Below are positions 1-8,111 of a stretch of DNA of 64,000 nucleotides, one piece after another. This stretch comes from CAZLRH01 sp964562015. Lineage in GTDB: Bacteria > Verrucomicrobiota > Verrucomicrobiia > Opitutales > JABDGR01. Both the position numbers and the translations under genes were made by a program. The notes beneath the pieces are model-generated. The model was not told the origin of the DNA, ran no database searches, and saw only the letters and a list, made by a program, of their open reading frames with translations. Position 1 is the first letter of the stretch. The number at the start of each line of letters is the position of its first letter. Location: contig CAZLRH010000015.1 in assembly GCA_964562015.1 (NCBI GenBank), forward strand, positions 1 through 64,000, written 5' to 3'.

Positions 1-18
1 TTTCACCAGAAACAAGAC

Positions 19-131
19 GGCGGGCTGAGGGCAGCCCGCCCTACCCAATTAAATGGAGCCCGTCCTTTAAATGCAGCCCGCCCTACCCCAGGCAAATGCT
101 TTAGGTAGGGCGCGCTGCCCTCAGCGCGCCG
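19..131. repeat. Cluster of short palindromic intergenic repeats
   Basis: Two hairpin-forming copies lie at 19-46 and, in opposite orientation, at 104-131. Each has 9-bp arms around a 4-base loop and a flanking CTACCC/GGTAGG tag. A half copy is at 73-89 and a more degenerate one near 54-67. In the first copy G23 pairs with C36; in the second the equivalent pair is C113-G126, so the stem is conserved through a double change. This looks like a REP-like or transcript-hairpin repeat family. The rest of 1-288 shows no gene. Confidence 0.7.
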
Positions 132-288
132 TTGCAAATGAGGACACTACCCACGGATTCTATGCTGAAGAGGGTTGATAATCGCATCATTCTTTTCCGT
201 GCTATCCGTGACCTCCGTGGTTGCTTGAGGATTTCAGAAACAACCTGGAGCGTTGCTTCTCGCCCAGCCCGCAAAACGGCCACTCAAC

Positions 289-795
289 TCAGGATTTTGT
301 CGGCGCGCCGGAGGTTTCTACAGATTGAGCAGCCGGCGGAATCAAGGCCGCCGGGGCCGCCGGTCCGCCGGCTGCTGCGACTTTCGCCGCGGCTTCCTTC
401 TCCGCGTCGGCGAATACGTCCAGCTTGAATTTCTTTTTCAACTCCTCATTTACGGTGACGTTGTAGGCTTTGGCCTCGGCGATCTCCTGTTCGGTCAGGC
501 AGCAATCGCCAACCGACGTCAATTTCACGGCGTACTTGGCCTGCAAAATCTCGCCCATGAATTTCTGGTGATCGCTGGACAGGCCGTAGTCGTGGTACTC
601 GAGCTTGCCCGCCGCGAGATCTTTGGTGGCTTGCGCGCGACCGGCGGCTTCGGCTTCCGCCACCGTGGCCAGGGCCGCGACCGGAACCGAGGCCGTTTTT
701 GCGGAGCCCAGCCAACCCTGCTTAAAGGCGGCATAACTGGCGGCGGAGGCCGCAAGCACAAGGACGAGCAAAAATCCGGCGAAACGCTTGGGCAT
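289..795 (-). CDS. Small exported or membrane-anchored hypothetical protein
   Basis: The gene encodes 168 aa. The N-terminus has a Met-Pro-Lys-Arg start followed by a hydrophobic stretch (about residues 6-22), giving a signal peptide or membrane anchor. The middle holds a charged region with a GDCCL motif near residue 98. The C-terminus (about 135-168) is rich in Ala and Pro and looks disordered. I do not recognise the family. It lies 78 bp downstream of pckG on the same strand, so it could be read through from that gene, but no functional link is evident. Confidence 0.6.
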   Translation of the reverse strand: MPKRFAGFLLVLVLAASAASYAAFKQGWLGSAKTASVPVAALATVAEAEAAGRAQATKDLAAGKLEYHDYGLSSDHQKFMGEILQAKYAVKLTSVGDCCLTEQEIAEAKAYNVTVNEELKKKFKLDVFADAEKEAAAKVAAAGGPAAPAALIPPAAQSVETSGAPTKS

Positions 796-873
796 GGGTA
801 GTAGGGTTGATTCTCCGTTAACGTAGCATCCCTTGAATGTGCGTCAAACCTTTGCCGTATGGCCGGCCACCGA

Positions 874-2673
874 TCACAAGCGCGACAGCAGCAATTCCCG
901 CTCGAAGATCATTTCCTTGGGCAGGTGGTCAAAGAGGGAGATGAAGAGTTCCTCGTGGGCGAGGGATTGCAGCTTGGTGCGTTCACGGTCGAAGGACATG
1001 AGTTCGTCCCATTTCGCGCGCGGATAGTTGAAGCCGCGCCAGTCCATGTCTTCATAACGCGGGAGCCAGCCGATGGGGCTTTCCTTGCCGAAGGCCCGGC
1101 CGTTGGCCCTTTCGGAAATCCAACGCAGGACTCGCATATTCTGTCCGTAACCAGGCCAGAGATATTCGCCCTGGGCGTTTTTGCGAAACCAGTTCACGTG
1201 GAAAATGCGCGGAGTTTCCTCGAGGTGTTTGCCGACCTTCAACCAGTGGCGGAAATAATCGGCCATGTGGTAGCCACAAAACGGGAGCATGGCCATCGGG
1301 TCGCGGCGCAGGGCGCCGACCTTGCCTTCGGCGGCGGCGGTTTGTTCCGAGCCCATGGTGGCACCGAGATAGACGCCATGACTCCAAGTGAACGCTTGGT
1401 ACACCAGCGGCACATCGCTGATGCGGCGGCCGCCAAACACGAAGGCCTTCAGCGGCACGCCGGCGAGGTCGTCAAAGGCAGAATCGAGGCAGGGGCAATT
1501 CGCAATGGGCGCAGTGAAACGCGAGTTCGCGTGCGCTGCAACGCGTCCGCAACCGGGTGTCCAGTCCTGGCCGGTCCAGTCGATCAAATGTGCCGGCGGC
1601 TTGGGCGTGAGGCCTTCCCACCACACGTCGCCGTCATCCGTCAGCGCGACATTGGTGAAGATCGTATCGCGCCGACAAGAGGCGATGGCATTAGGATTGG
1701 TTTCCGGCGAAGTGCCCGGCGCCACACCGAAAAATCCGGCCTCGGGATTGATCGCCCGCAACTTGCCGTCGGCCGTGGGCTTGATCCAGGCAATGTCGTC
1801 GCCGACGGTGGTGACCTTCCAGCCCTTCATTGCCTTGGGCGGAATGAGCATGGCGAAATTGGTTTTCCCGCAGGCGCTGGGAAAGGCCGCGGCGACATAG
1901 GTCTTCTCGCCCGCGGGATTTTCGACGCCGAGGATGAGCATGTGCTCGGCCAGCCAGCCCTCGTCGCGCGCCATGCACGAGGCGATGCGCAAGGCCAGGC
2001 ACTTTTTCCCCAGCAAGGCGTTGCCGCCGTAGCCGGAACCGAACGACGCGATGGAACGCTCCTCGGGGAAATGGACGATGTAAGTATTTTCCGGATTGCA
2101 CGGCCAGGGGACATCCTTCGCGCCGGGCGCGAGCGGCTGGCCCACGGAGTGAATGCATGGCACGAAAAAGCCGCGCTCCCCGAGGGCGTCGAGGACGCGC
2201 TGGCCGATGCGCGCCATGATGCGCATATTGACGACCACGTAGGGCGAGTCCGTCACCTGCACGCCAATTTGCGCCAGCGGCGAACCGACGGGCCCCATGG
2301 AAAAAGGAATCACATACATCGTTCTTCCCGCCATGCAGCCGGCGAACAGTTCCTTCAGCTTGTGGCGCATGGCGCGCGGCTCCTCCCAATTATTGGTCGG
2401 GCCGGCGTCGTCTTTGCTATAGGAGCAGATGAAAGTCCGTTTTTCTACGCGAGCGACGTCGCGCGGATCGGAGCGAAAGAGGTAACTGTTGGGGCGCTTC
2501 TTGGGATTCAGTTTGATGACCATGCCGCGCTTGACCATGAGGCCGAAGAGGGTTTCGGCTTCGGCGTCGGAACCGTCGCACCAGCGCACGTGCGCGGGGC
2601 GGCACATGGCGGTCATTTTACCCACCCATTTGAGCAGGGCCTTATGGGTGGTCTTGGGGGAATTGGATTTCAT
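874..2673 (-). CDS. pckG: Phosphoenolpyruvate carboxykinase (GTP)
   Basis: The 599-aa product matches the full length of GTP-dependent PEP carboxykinase, which interconverts oxaloacetate + GTP and PEP + GDP + CO2 in gluconeogenesis and anaplerosis. The P-loop FPSACGKTN contains the reactive cysteine (Cys268) typical of the GTP class. Other family motifs are GDDIAWIK and RRISDVPLVYQ. The start is the first Met of the conserved N-terminal region. The ATP-dependent family (pckA) has a different P-loop context. The gene stands alone; its promoter should lie in 2674-2987. Confidence 0.96.
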   Translation of the reverse strand: MKSNSPKTTHKALLKWVGKMTAMCRPAHVRWCDGSDAEAETLFGLMVKRGMVIKLNPKKRPNSYLFRSDPRDVARVEKRTFICSYSKDDAGPTNNWEEPRAMRHKLKELFAGCMAGRTMYVIPFSMGPVGSPLAQIGVQVTDSPYVVVNMRIMARIGQRVLDALGERGFFVPCIHSVGQPLAPGAKDVPWPCNPENTYIVHFPEERSIASFGSGYGGNALLGKKCLALRIASCMARDEGWLAEHMLILGVENPAGEKTYVAAAFPSACGKTNFAMLIPPKAMKGWKVTTVGDDIAWIKPTADGKLRAINPEAGFFGVAPGTSPETNPNAIASCRRDTIFTNVALTDDGDVWWEGLTPKPPAHLIDWTGQDWTPGCGRVAAHANSRFTAPIANCPCLDSAFDDLAGVPLKAFVFGGRRISDVPLVYQAFTWSHGVYLGATMGSEQTAAAEGKVGALRRDPMAMLPFCGYHMADYFRHWLKVGKHLEETPRIFHVNWFRKNAQGEYLWPGYGQNMRVLRWISERANGRAFGKESPIGWLPRYEDMDWRGFNYPRAKWDELMSFDRERTKLQSLAHEELFISLFDHLPKEMIFERELLLSRL

Positions 2674-2828
2674 GGATAAGGCAATGCTCTTGAAACTATC
2701 AGCGCATCGGGTTCAAATCAGCAATACGCAAAGAGCGGAAGAAGGAGGCTCAATCCGAGCGAATGGGATGGCTTATAGCTCTGTTCGCCCTTTTGCGGAG
2801 TCGCTTAAGGTTAATCAAGGAGCATTTT

Positions 2829-2960
2829 ATGATGACAAAACATGTACGCACCAGTACATATTTTGAAACCATTTTGGCCCTAGCCATTAAGCGCATTTCG
2901 CCTATCTCATTAATTATAAATCTCTTAGGAATTCCCTTCAAGGATTGGCATGGCGAATGA
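2829..2960 (+). CDS. Possible small hydrophobic protein (43 aa)
   Basis: An AAGGAG Shine-Dalgarno sequence (2817-2822) sits 6 bases before tandem ATG codons at 2829 and 2832, one of the better ribosome-binding sites here. The 43-residue frame has a basic N-terminus and a hydrophobic segment around residues 14-35 (LALAIKRISPISLIINLLG). No family is recognised. The sequence also contains a 6-6-6 inverted repeat at 2842-2859, so it may instead be a leader or regulatory sequence. It ends 27 bp before the DUF2157 gene. Confidence 0.35.
   Translation: MMTKHVRTSTYFETILALAIKRISPISLIINLLGIPFKDWHGE
2842..2859. promoter_or_regulatory. Perfect 6-6-6 inverted repeat, operator-like
   Basis: ATGTAC at 2842-2847 and GTACAT at 2854-2859 form exact inverted arms around a 6-base spacer in the AT-rich region between pckG and the DUF2157 gene. 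Size and location fit a dimeric repressor site. A short palindrome can also arise by chance. Confidence 0.25.
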
Positions 2961-2987
2961 TAATAGTAGATAACTCCCGAAAATCCT

Positions 2988-4405
2988 ATGAGCAATTTTC
3001 CTGAAAAACTGGCTGAAGAGTCACTGGCCTGGGTAAACGCGGGGCTGCTTGACGCGGGCCAGCGCGAACAAATCCTCGCCCGCTATCCCGCGTCGGAAGG
3101 CAGCAATCGTTTTGTGGCGATCCTGGCGACCCTCGGCGGAGTGTTGCTGGCGGTAGGAGTCATTTTACTCATTGGTTCCAACTGGCGGGAAATTGGCGAC
3201 TGGACAAAAATCGGCGGCCTGCTGATCCTTTTGGTGGGCGCTCACACCGCCGGCTGGCGATGCAAAATAGCACCCGGACGCTATCCCAAAACCGGCGACG
3301 CATTTTTTATGGCCGGGTGCCTGCTGTTTTTGGCCGGCATCGGGCTGGTGAGCCAAATTTTTCATCTGAACTCACGTCCGGCGACGGGAGTTTTCCTTTG
3401 GTGGGCGGGCATTGCGGCGGTTCCCTGGCTCACCGGCTCGAAAGGCGCGCAATTCGTGAGCCTCGCGGCGTTCCTGACTTGGTTGGGCTGGGAATTTGCG
3501 ACGCCGGGCGGGTGGTTGGAAATGCCGCTGGATAGATATTATGATTCGAATTTATTCGTGTGGGTGGCCGTTTCTACGGCCTTGGGCCTCGCCGTGTTCC
3601 TGTCCGGCCTTGGTTTGCAGGGCGGCCCGTGGAAGGTCTTTGCGGGCGTGCATGAAAAATGGGGCCTGGTCATTCTCAATGGCGGCCTGTACCTGCTGGG
3701 ATTTTGGTGTCACACCTATGAAACCTGGGGGCGGGACCAAATGATTGTAATGAATTCCGCACCGCTGCTGGTGGTTGCAACGCTCGTGGTGGTGGGGGCG
3801 CTGTGGGTTTGGCGGGCCAATCCGGGCGATTTGCGGTCACTTGGCGGCTGGCTTTTGCTGACCCTGCTGCCTGTTGCGGGCGTGCTCACAAACCAGAACT
3901 TGGGGGATGACGGCGGGCTTTGGAGCGTGACCACCTGGGTGACGAATCCCGCACCGCTGCTGGTGGTTGCAACGCTCGTGGTGGTGGGGGCGCTGTGGGT
4001 TTGNNNNNNNNNNNNNNNNNNNNNNNNNNNNNNNNNNNNNNNNNNNNNNNNNNNNNNNNNNNNNNNNNNNNNNNNNNNNNNNNNNNNNNNNNNNNNNNNN
4101 NNNCAAACCAGAACTTGGGGGATGACGGCGGGCTTTGGAGCGTGACCACCTGGGTGACACTGTTTGTCCTCGATATAGTTATCATTCGGCGCGGATTGCA
4201 GACGGACCGCGAAGGCTGGGTGAATCTCGGCCTGGCTGGTCTAGGACTCAATATCATCACACGTTACTTTGATCTTTTCGGCACGATGCTGCAAGGGGGG
4301 CTCATTTTCATCGTGGCCGGAGTGATCATCATCGCGCTGGGGATTTTTCTCGAAAAGAAGCGGCGCGCGCTGCTCAACCAACTTCACCAACGGAAAACCG
4401 CATGA
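2988..4405 (+). CDS. DUF2157-type polytopic membrane protein, split by an assembly gap
   Basis: The N-terminal region (about residues 1-60) has the DUF2157 pattern: a soluble head with LLDAGQREQILARYP, then many membrane helices. A run of 100 Ns (4004-4103) breaks the frame as given. Joining 3943 directly to 4159 restores an uninterrupted 400-aa protein ending at 4405. Keeping the 192-bp (64-codon) duplication with a true gap of 77 bases also keeps frame and adds two membrane helices. The stop overlaps the next ATG (ATGA at 4402-4405), so the two genes are coupled. DUF2157 and GDYXXLXY proteins commonly occur together; their role is unknown. Confidence 0.8.
3752..4158 (+). repeat. Near-identical duplicated segments flanking the gap
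   Basis: 3752-3811 recurs at 3944-4003 with one mismatch (T3756 versus C3948, a Ser-to-Pro change), and 3889-3943 recurs exactly at 4104-4158. A tandem 192-bp unit (3752-3943, then 3944-4158 through the gap) explains both. It is either a real in-frame duplication or a contig-end overlap placed twice. Confidence 0.9.
4004..4103. other. Assembly gap (100 N)
   Basis: Exactly 100 undetermined bases, which looks like a placeholder for unknown length rather than a measured gap. If the flanking repeat is a true tandem copy, the missing sequence should be 77 bases equivalent to 3812-3888. Confidence 0.99.
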
Positions 4406-4929
4406 ACACCCGCACTAAATCCTTCATCGCCGTCGTGGCCGCCCAGGCGCTCTTTCTGCTCAGTTGGGCGGGCTGGCATGAGTACAGCCGCGATACCGGT
4501 CCAACCCTGTTATTGCAGACCCGCCCCGTGGACCCGCGCGACCCACTGCGAGGCGACTATCTGATTCTGAGTTATGACATCAGCAATCCGCCGGGGCCGT
4601 CGGGCCGCTTCGGGCGCAAGGAAAGTCTCGCTAACATCGACCTGACCACTGGTCGCGCGGTGTGGGTGGTACTGGAACCCAAGGGCCGCTATTACACCGC
4701 CGTCGTGCTGACGCCGGAAAAACCGACCAACTTGCAGGCAAACCAAGTGGCCGTACAGGGGGTGATCAATGAACGTCGGGCCGTGGAGTATGGCATTGAG
4801 AACTACTTTGTGCCGGAGGGCAAAGGATATCTTCCCGTGCATAAAACGCTGGTGGTTGAGGCGGCCCTAAGCCCGGATCATCACCTCAACCTCAAACGGG
4901 TTCTTTTAGATGGCAAACCCTACCCGTGA
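4402..4929 (+). CDS. GDYXXLXY domain protein
   Basis: The 175-aa product has an N-terminal hydrophobic segment (about residues 8-22, membrane anchor or signal) and the family-defining sequence DPLRGDYLILSYDI near residue 48, followed by a beta-rich domain. Such proteins are typically encoded next to DUF2157/DUF4401 membrane proteins, as here with a 4-base ATGA overlap, implying a shared envelope complex. Biochemical function is unknown. Confidence 0.85.
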   Translation: MNTRTKSFIAVVAAQALFLLSWAGWHEYSRDTGPTLLLQTRPVDPRDPLRGDYLILSYDISNPPGPSGRFGRKESLANIDLTTGRAVWVVLEPKGRYYTAVVLTPEKPTNLQANQVAVQGVINERRAVEYGIENYFVPEGKGYLPVHKTLVVEAALSPDHHLNLKRVLLDGKPYP

Positions 4930-5126
4930 GGCTAGTGCCTGGTGGTCGTAGGCGGAGGGAATAATTCCACGTGAGCGGGCTCATGTTAGGAAGGGGGTCG
5001 CGCAGTCATCCTTGTAAAAGGGCGTCGTCCACGTTAGGATTGGCACGCATCCCGAATTCGCGAGCAACTATTACGCAGCCCCGACGTTTCGCGCTTTCGA
5101 TTACCCCGCGAAGTTTCGCCACCTCT

Positions 5127-8099
5127 ATGAAGTCAACCGCAGGCACAAATTTGAAGGGCCACCGCACCTTTTTCCTCCTGGTTGTCCTTTGGGGCCTGAC
5201 CTTTTTGCACGCCCAGACGACAGCGCCCGGGCGCGTGACGCTGCCGGGCAGCATCGTGGCCGTGCCGCAACCGCTCATTACGACGCCGGTGGCCCAGTCG
5301 CGCACCGGGGCGGGTCCGTCGTCCGTGGCCGGGGTGGAATTCACGGGGTCGATGGAAATCGAGGTTTCGCTCAAAATGCGGAATTTTGCGGAACTCCAGC
5401 AGCGGGTGGCCAACGGAGAAAGAGTCTCCAACCAGGAAATGCTGGATAACTATTTTCCGCTGGCGGAGGATTACGACGCGGTGATTGCCTGGTTGACGGG
5501 CCAGGGCTTGACGGTCACCGAAACCTACCCGAACCATCTGTCCGTTTTTGTGCGAGGCACGGTGGGCCAGATCAGCGCGGCACTGCAAGTCGGCTTTGCG
5601 CGCGTCACGGCCGACGGCAGTGACTACATTTCCGCCGTCACGGCGCCCAGCCTGCCCGCCAGTCTGGCTCCGGCGGTCTTGGGCGTGGGCGGGCTGCAAC
5701 CGCACCTGCAAATGCATCCTCCCCGCCACCCCCAGCCGGCAGGTTCGGATGGCCTGAAGAATTTCGCCAGCCCCTATCTGCCCAAGGACATCCGCAAGGC
5801 TTACGGCATCGATCCGGTGACCAGCGTCACGGGCGCGAACCAGACCATCGGCATTGTAATGTCCGCCTACCCGTCGAATACCGACCTGACTTCGTTCTGG
5901 ACCGCCTCCGGTATCAAGCAAACCCTTGGCAACATCACCAAGATTGCGGTGGCGGGCGGGCCCAAGACGCATCCGGATTTCGAAAGCCGGGTGGAAATCA
6001 CCCTGGATGTGGAATGGGCGAGCGCCATGGCGCCCGCCGCGAAAATCCGCATCTATGCCATGCCCGATCTTTTTCCCAGCACGACCGACAAGGTCTTCCA
6101 AAAAATTATCAGCGACGCGAACAGCGTGCCGAGCATGCGGCAGGTGTCCATGAGCTTTGGCGGCGGCGAGCACTCCATTTTCTCGCTCGATGAATTGCAG
6201 GCCGAGGCGCAACTCTTTCTGGCCATGGCGAACGAGGGGATCACGGTTTTTGCCAGCACAGGCGACGGCGGCTCGCGCCCCGACGACAACACCGGGTCCT
6301 TCAACAAGAAGGCCGACATCCAGGTCGAATACCCCTCCAGCGATCCCAATGTGACGGCGGTGGGCGGCACCAAACTGACGCTCAATGCGAACAATGGCAG
6401 CGTGGCGAGTGAAACCGCCTGGTCGGGCACCGGCGGTGGCGAGAGCGAAGTGTTTACCCGCCCTTCCTGGCAGACGGGCGCGGGGGTGCCGGATGGTCTG
6501 TTCCGTTTCCTGCCGGATCTGGCCGGACCGGCCGACCCCAACAAGGGCGCCTTTGTCGTGTTTCAGGGCACCAACACGACCATTGGCGGCACCAGTTGGA
6601 GCGCGCCGATGATGGCGGGTTTGTGCGCCATGATAAATCAGGCGCGGTCCGACACCGGCCAGGAGCCACTCGGCCTGCTCGGCCCGCAAATTTATCCGCT
6701 GCTCGGCACGTCGGCCTTTCGCGACATCACGAGCGGCAACAATGGCGATTTTAGCGCCACGGTCGGCTACGACGAATGCACGGGGGTCGGCGTACCGAAT
6801 TTCTCCCTCCTTTTTGCGGAGCTGACGAACGTGCCCATCGTGGCGCCGAGCACAACTTTTACGTTCTCCGGGAATGCAGGCTACACGTTTCCAGACTTCC
6901 AGGGGACGAGCATCAATCTTACCACCAATGAATTAATCAATGGCTCGAACACCAATCCGACAAGTTGGTTCAGGCTCCAATTATGGGCGACAACGGCACC
7001 GTATTCCGGGGGAACTCTGACCGGACAACTGCTCGGACAGTCGATCATCCTGGCGCCATTGCCGGCCGGCAATGAATATCCCAGCCTGAATCTGCCGACG
7101 CCCTTTACGCCGCCGGCCGCCGGCACTTATCATTTGACGATGGTGGTGCTGGAATACGTCAACGGAGCGTTCCGCCAGGTGGCGGGGGGTTATGCGAATC
7201 TTCCTGATACCGTGACGACGGCCCAAATTACCGCGCAGCCCGCCGATGCGGCGGTGATGACGGGGGGCACGGCAAACTTTACGGTGGTGGCGACGGGCAA
7301 TCCCGTGCCGCCCAACTATGAATGGCAGCTTTCGACGGACGGCGGCTTGTCGTGGTCAATTGTGACCGAGAGTGGCAGCTATGCCGGCGTGGCCAGTGCG
7401 ACCCTCACCGTCAGCAATGCCACCTTGGACATGTTTGGACAGGAATTCCGTTGCCGGGTCAGCAACGGTTTCAACTCGCCCACGAGCAGCGCCGCCACGC
7501 TCACCGTTTATGACGGCCCCACGAGCGTTTCCTACAGCGCCGCGCCCAACAACCAGGCGGTCACCACGGGCCAGGCGGCTTTGTTTCACGCCGGGGTGTT
7601 GGGCTTTCCGCTGCCTGATTATCAGTGGCAGCGACAGGCCGCCGGGTCGTCCACGTGGACGAACTTAAGCGAGAATGCCACCTATTCCGGCACCACTTCG
7701 GCCACCTTACTCATCAGCGCCACAGCGGTTAACATGTCGGGCGACCATTTCCGCCTCGTGGCCACAAATTCCATCAATACATCGACTAGCGCGTCCGCCC
7801 TTTTGTCCGTTAAGCCTGTGGTCATTGCACCCAAGATTACCGTGCAACCGGCCGGGGTGGCGGCGAGAAAAAATACCACGGTCAAGTTTAACGTCAAAGC
7901 TACGGGCACGACGCCGTTTAATTATGCGTGGCGCAAGAATAGTGTTGCCCTGAAAAACGGTGGCACTGTTTCGGGCGCGACGGCGGCCACGCTGGTTTTG
8001 AAAAAAGTGACGGCCACGAATGCCGGCACGTACAGCGTGGTCGTGTCCAATGGCGCGGGCAAAGCAACCAGCGCTTCCGCCAAGCTGACGGTGAAATAG
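5127..8099 (+). CDS. Secreted S53 (sedolisin/kumamolisin) peptidase with C-terminal Ig-like repeats
   Basis: An acid-type serine-carboxyl endopeptidase acting outside the cell. I start at 5127 rather than 4971 because this ATG directly precedes a signal peptide (basic region, then FFLLVVLWGLTFLHAQ); the product is 990 aa. An activation propeptide spans about residues 70-200. The catalytic domain (about 215-570) shows Glu and Asp in RVEITLDVEWA, a TGDGG oxyanion region, and nucleophilic Ser in GGTSWSAP. The calcium site is in SGNNGDF...GYDECTGVGVP. Three Ig-like repeats (about 700-990) follow, each ending in a TLTV-type strand. No dedicated inhibitor or transporter is adjacent. Confidence 0.92.
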   Translation: MKSTAGTNLKGHRTFFLLVVLWGLTFLHAQTTAPGRVTLPGSIVAVPQPLITTPVAQSRTGAGPSSVAGVEFTGSMEIEVSLKMRNFAELQQRVANGERVSNQEMLDNYFPLAEDYDAVIAWLTGQGLTVTETYPNHLSVFVRGTVGQISAALQVGFARVTADGSDYISAVTAPSLPASLAPAVLGVGGLQPHLQMHPPRHPQPAGSDGLKNFASPYLPKDIRKAYGIDPVTSVTGANQTIGIVMSAYPSNTDLTSFWTASGIKQTLGNITKIAVAGGPKTHPDFESRVEITLDVEWASAMAPAAKIRIYAMPDLFPSTTDKVFQKIISDANSVPSMRQVSMSFGGGEHSIFSLDELQAEAQLFLAMANEGITVFASTGDGGSRPDDNTGSFNKKADIQVEYPSSDPNVTAVGGTKLTLNANNGSVASETAWSGTGGGESEVFTRPSWQTGAGVPDGLFRFLPDLAGPADPNKGAFVVFQGTNTTIGGTSWSAPMMAGLCAMINQARSDTGQEPLGLLGPQIYPLLGTSAFRDITSGNNGDFSATVGYDECTGVGVPNFSLLFAELTNVPIVAPSTTFTFSGNAGYTFPDFQGTSINLTTNELINGSNTNPTSWFRLQLWATTAPYSGGTLTGQLLGQSIILAPLPAGNEYPSLNLPTPFTPPAAGTYHLTMVVLEYVNGAFRQVAGGYANLPDTVTTAQITAQPADAAVMTGGTANFTVVATGNPVPPNYEWQLSTDGGLSWSIVTESGSYAGVASATLTVSNATLDMFGQEFRCRVSNGFNSPTSSAATLTVYDGPTSVSYSAAPNNQAVTTGQAALFHAGVLGFPLPDYQWQRQAAGSSTWTNLSENATYSGTTSATLLISATAVNMSGDHFRLVATNSINTSTSASALLSVKPVVIAPKITVQPAGVAARKNTTVKFNVKATGTTPFNYAWRKNSVALKNGGTVSGATAATLVLKKVTATNAGTYSVVVSNGAGKATSASAKLTVK

Positions 8100-8111
8100 C
8101 TTAAGGGAGCA

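Larger units (their letters stand above)
2674..2987. other. AT-rich divergent intergenic region
   Basis: These 314 bases separate divergent pckG and the DUF2157 gene and are clearly more AT-rich than the surroundings, so both promoters probably lie here. The only coding candidate is a small reading frame at 2829-2960, listed separately. I could not assign -35/-10 boxes with confidence. Confidence 0.5.

Noticed and set aside
859..2679. 606-codon open frame antisense to pckG
   Set aside because: It mirrors the codon periodicity of a clear PEP carboxykinase gene and has no recognisable domain; it is a shadow frame in GC-rich DNA.
4971..5126. Upstream extension of the S53 peptidase to 4971
   Set aside because: It would put 52 residues ahead of a clear signal peptide; the ATG at 5127 is the sensible start.
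5133..6689. 518-codon frame antisense to the S53 peptidase
   Set aside because: Arg/Gly/His-rich shadow without motifs; the plus strand has the peptidase catalytic residues.
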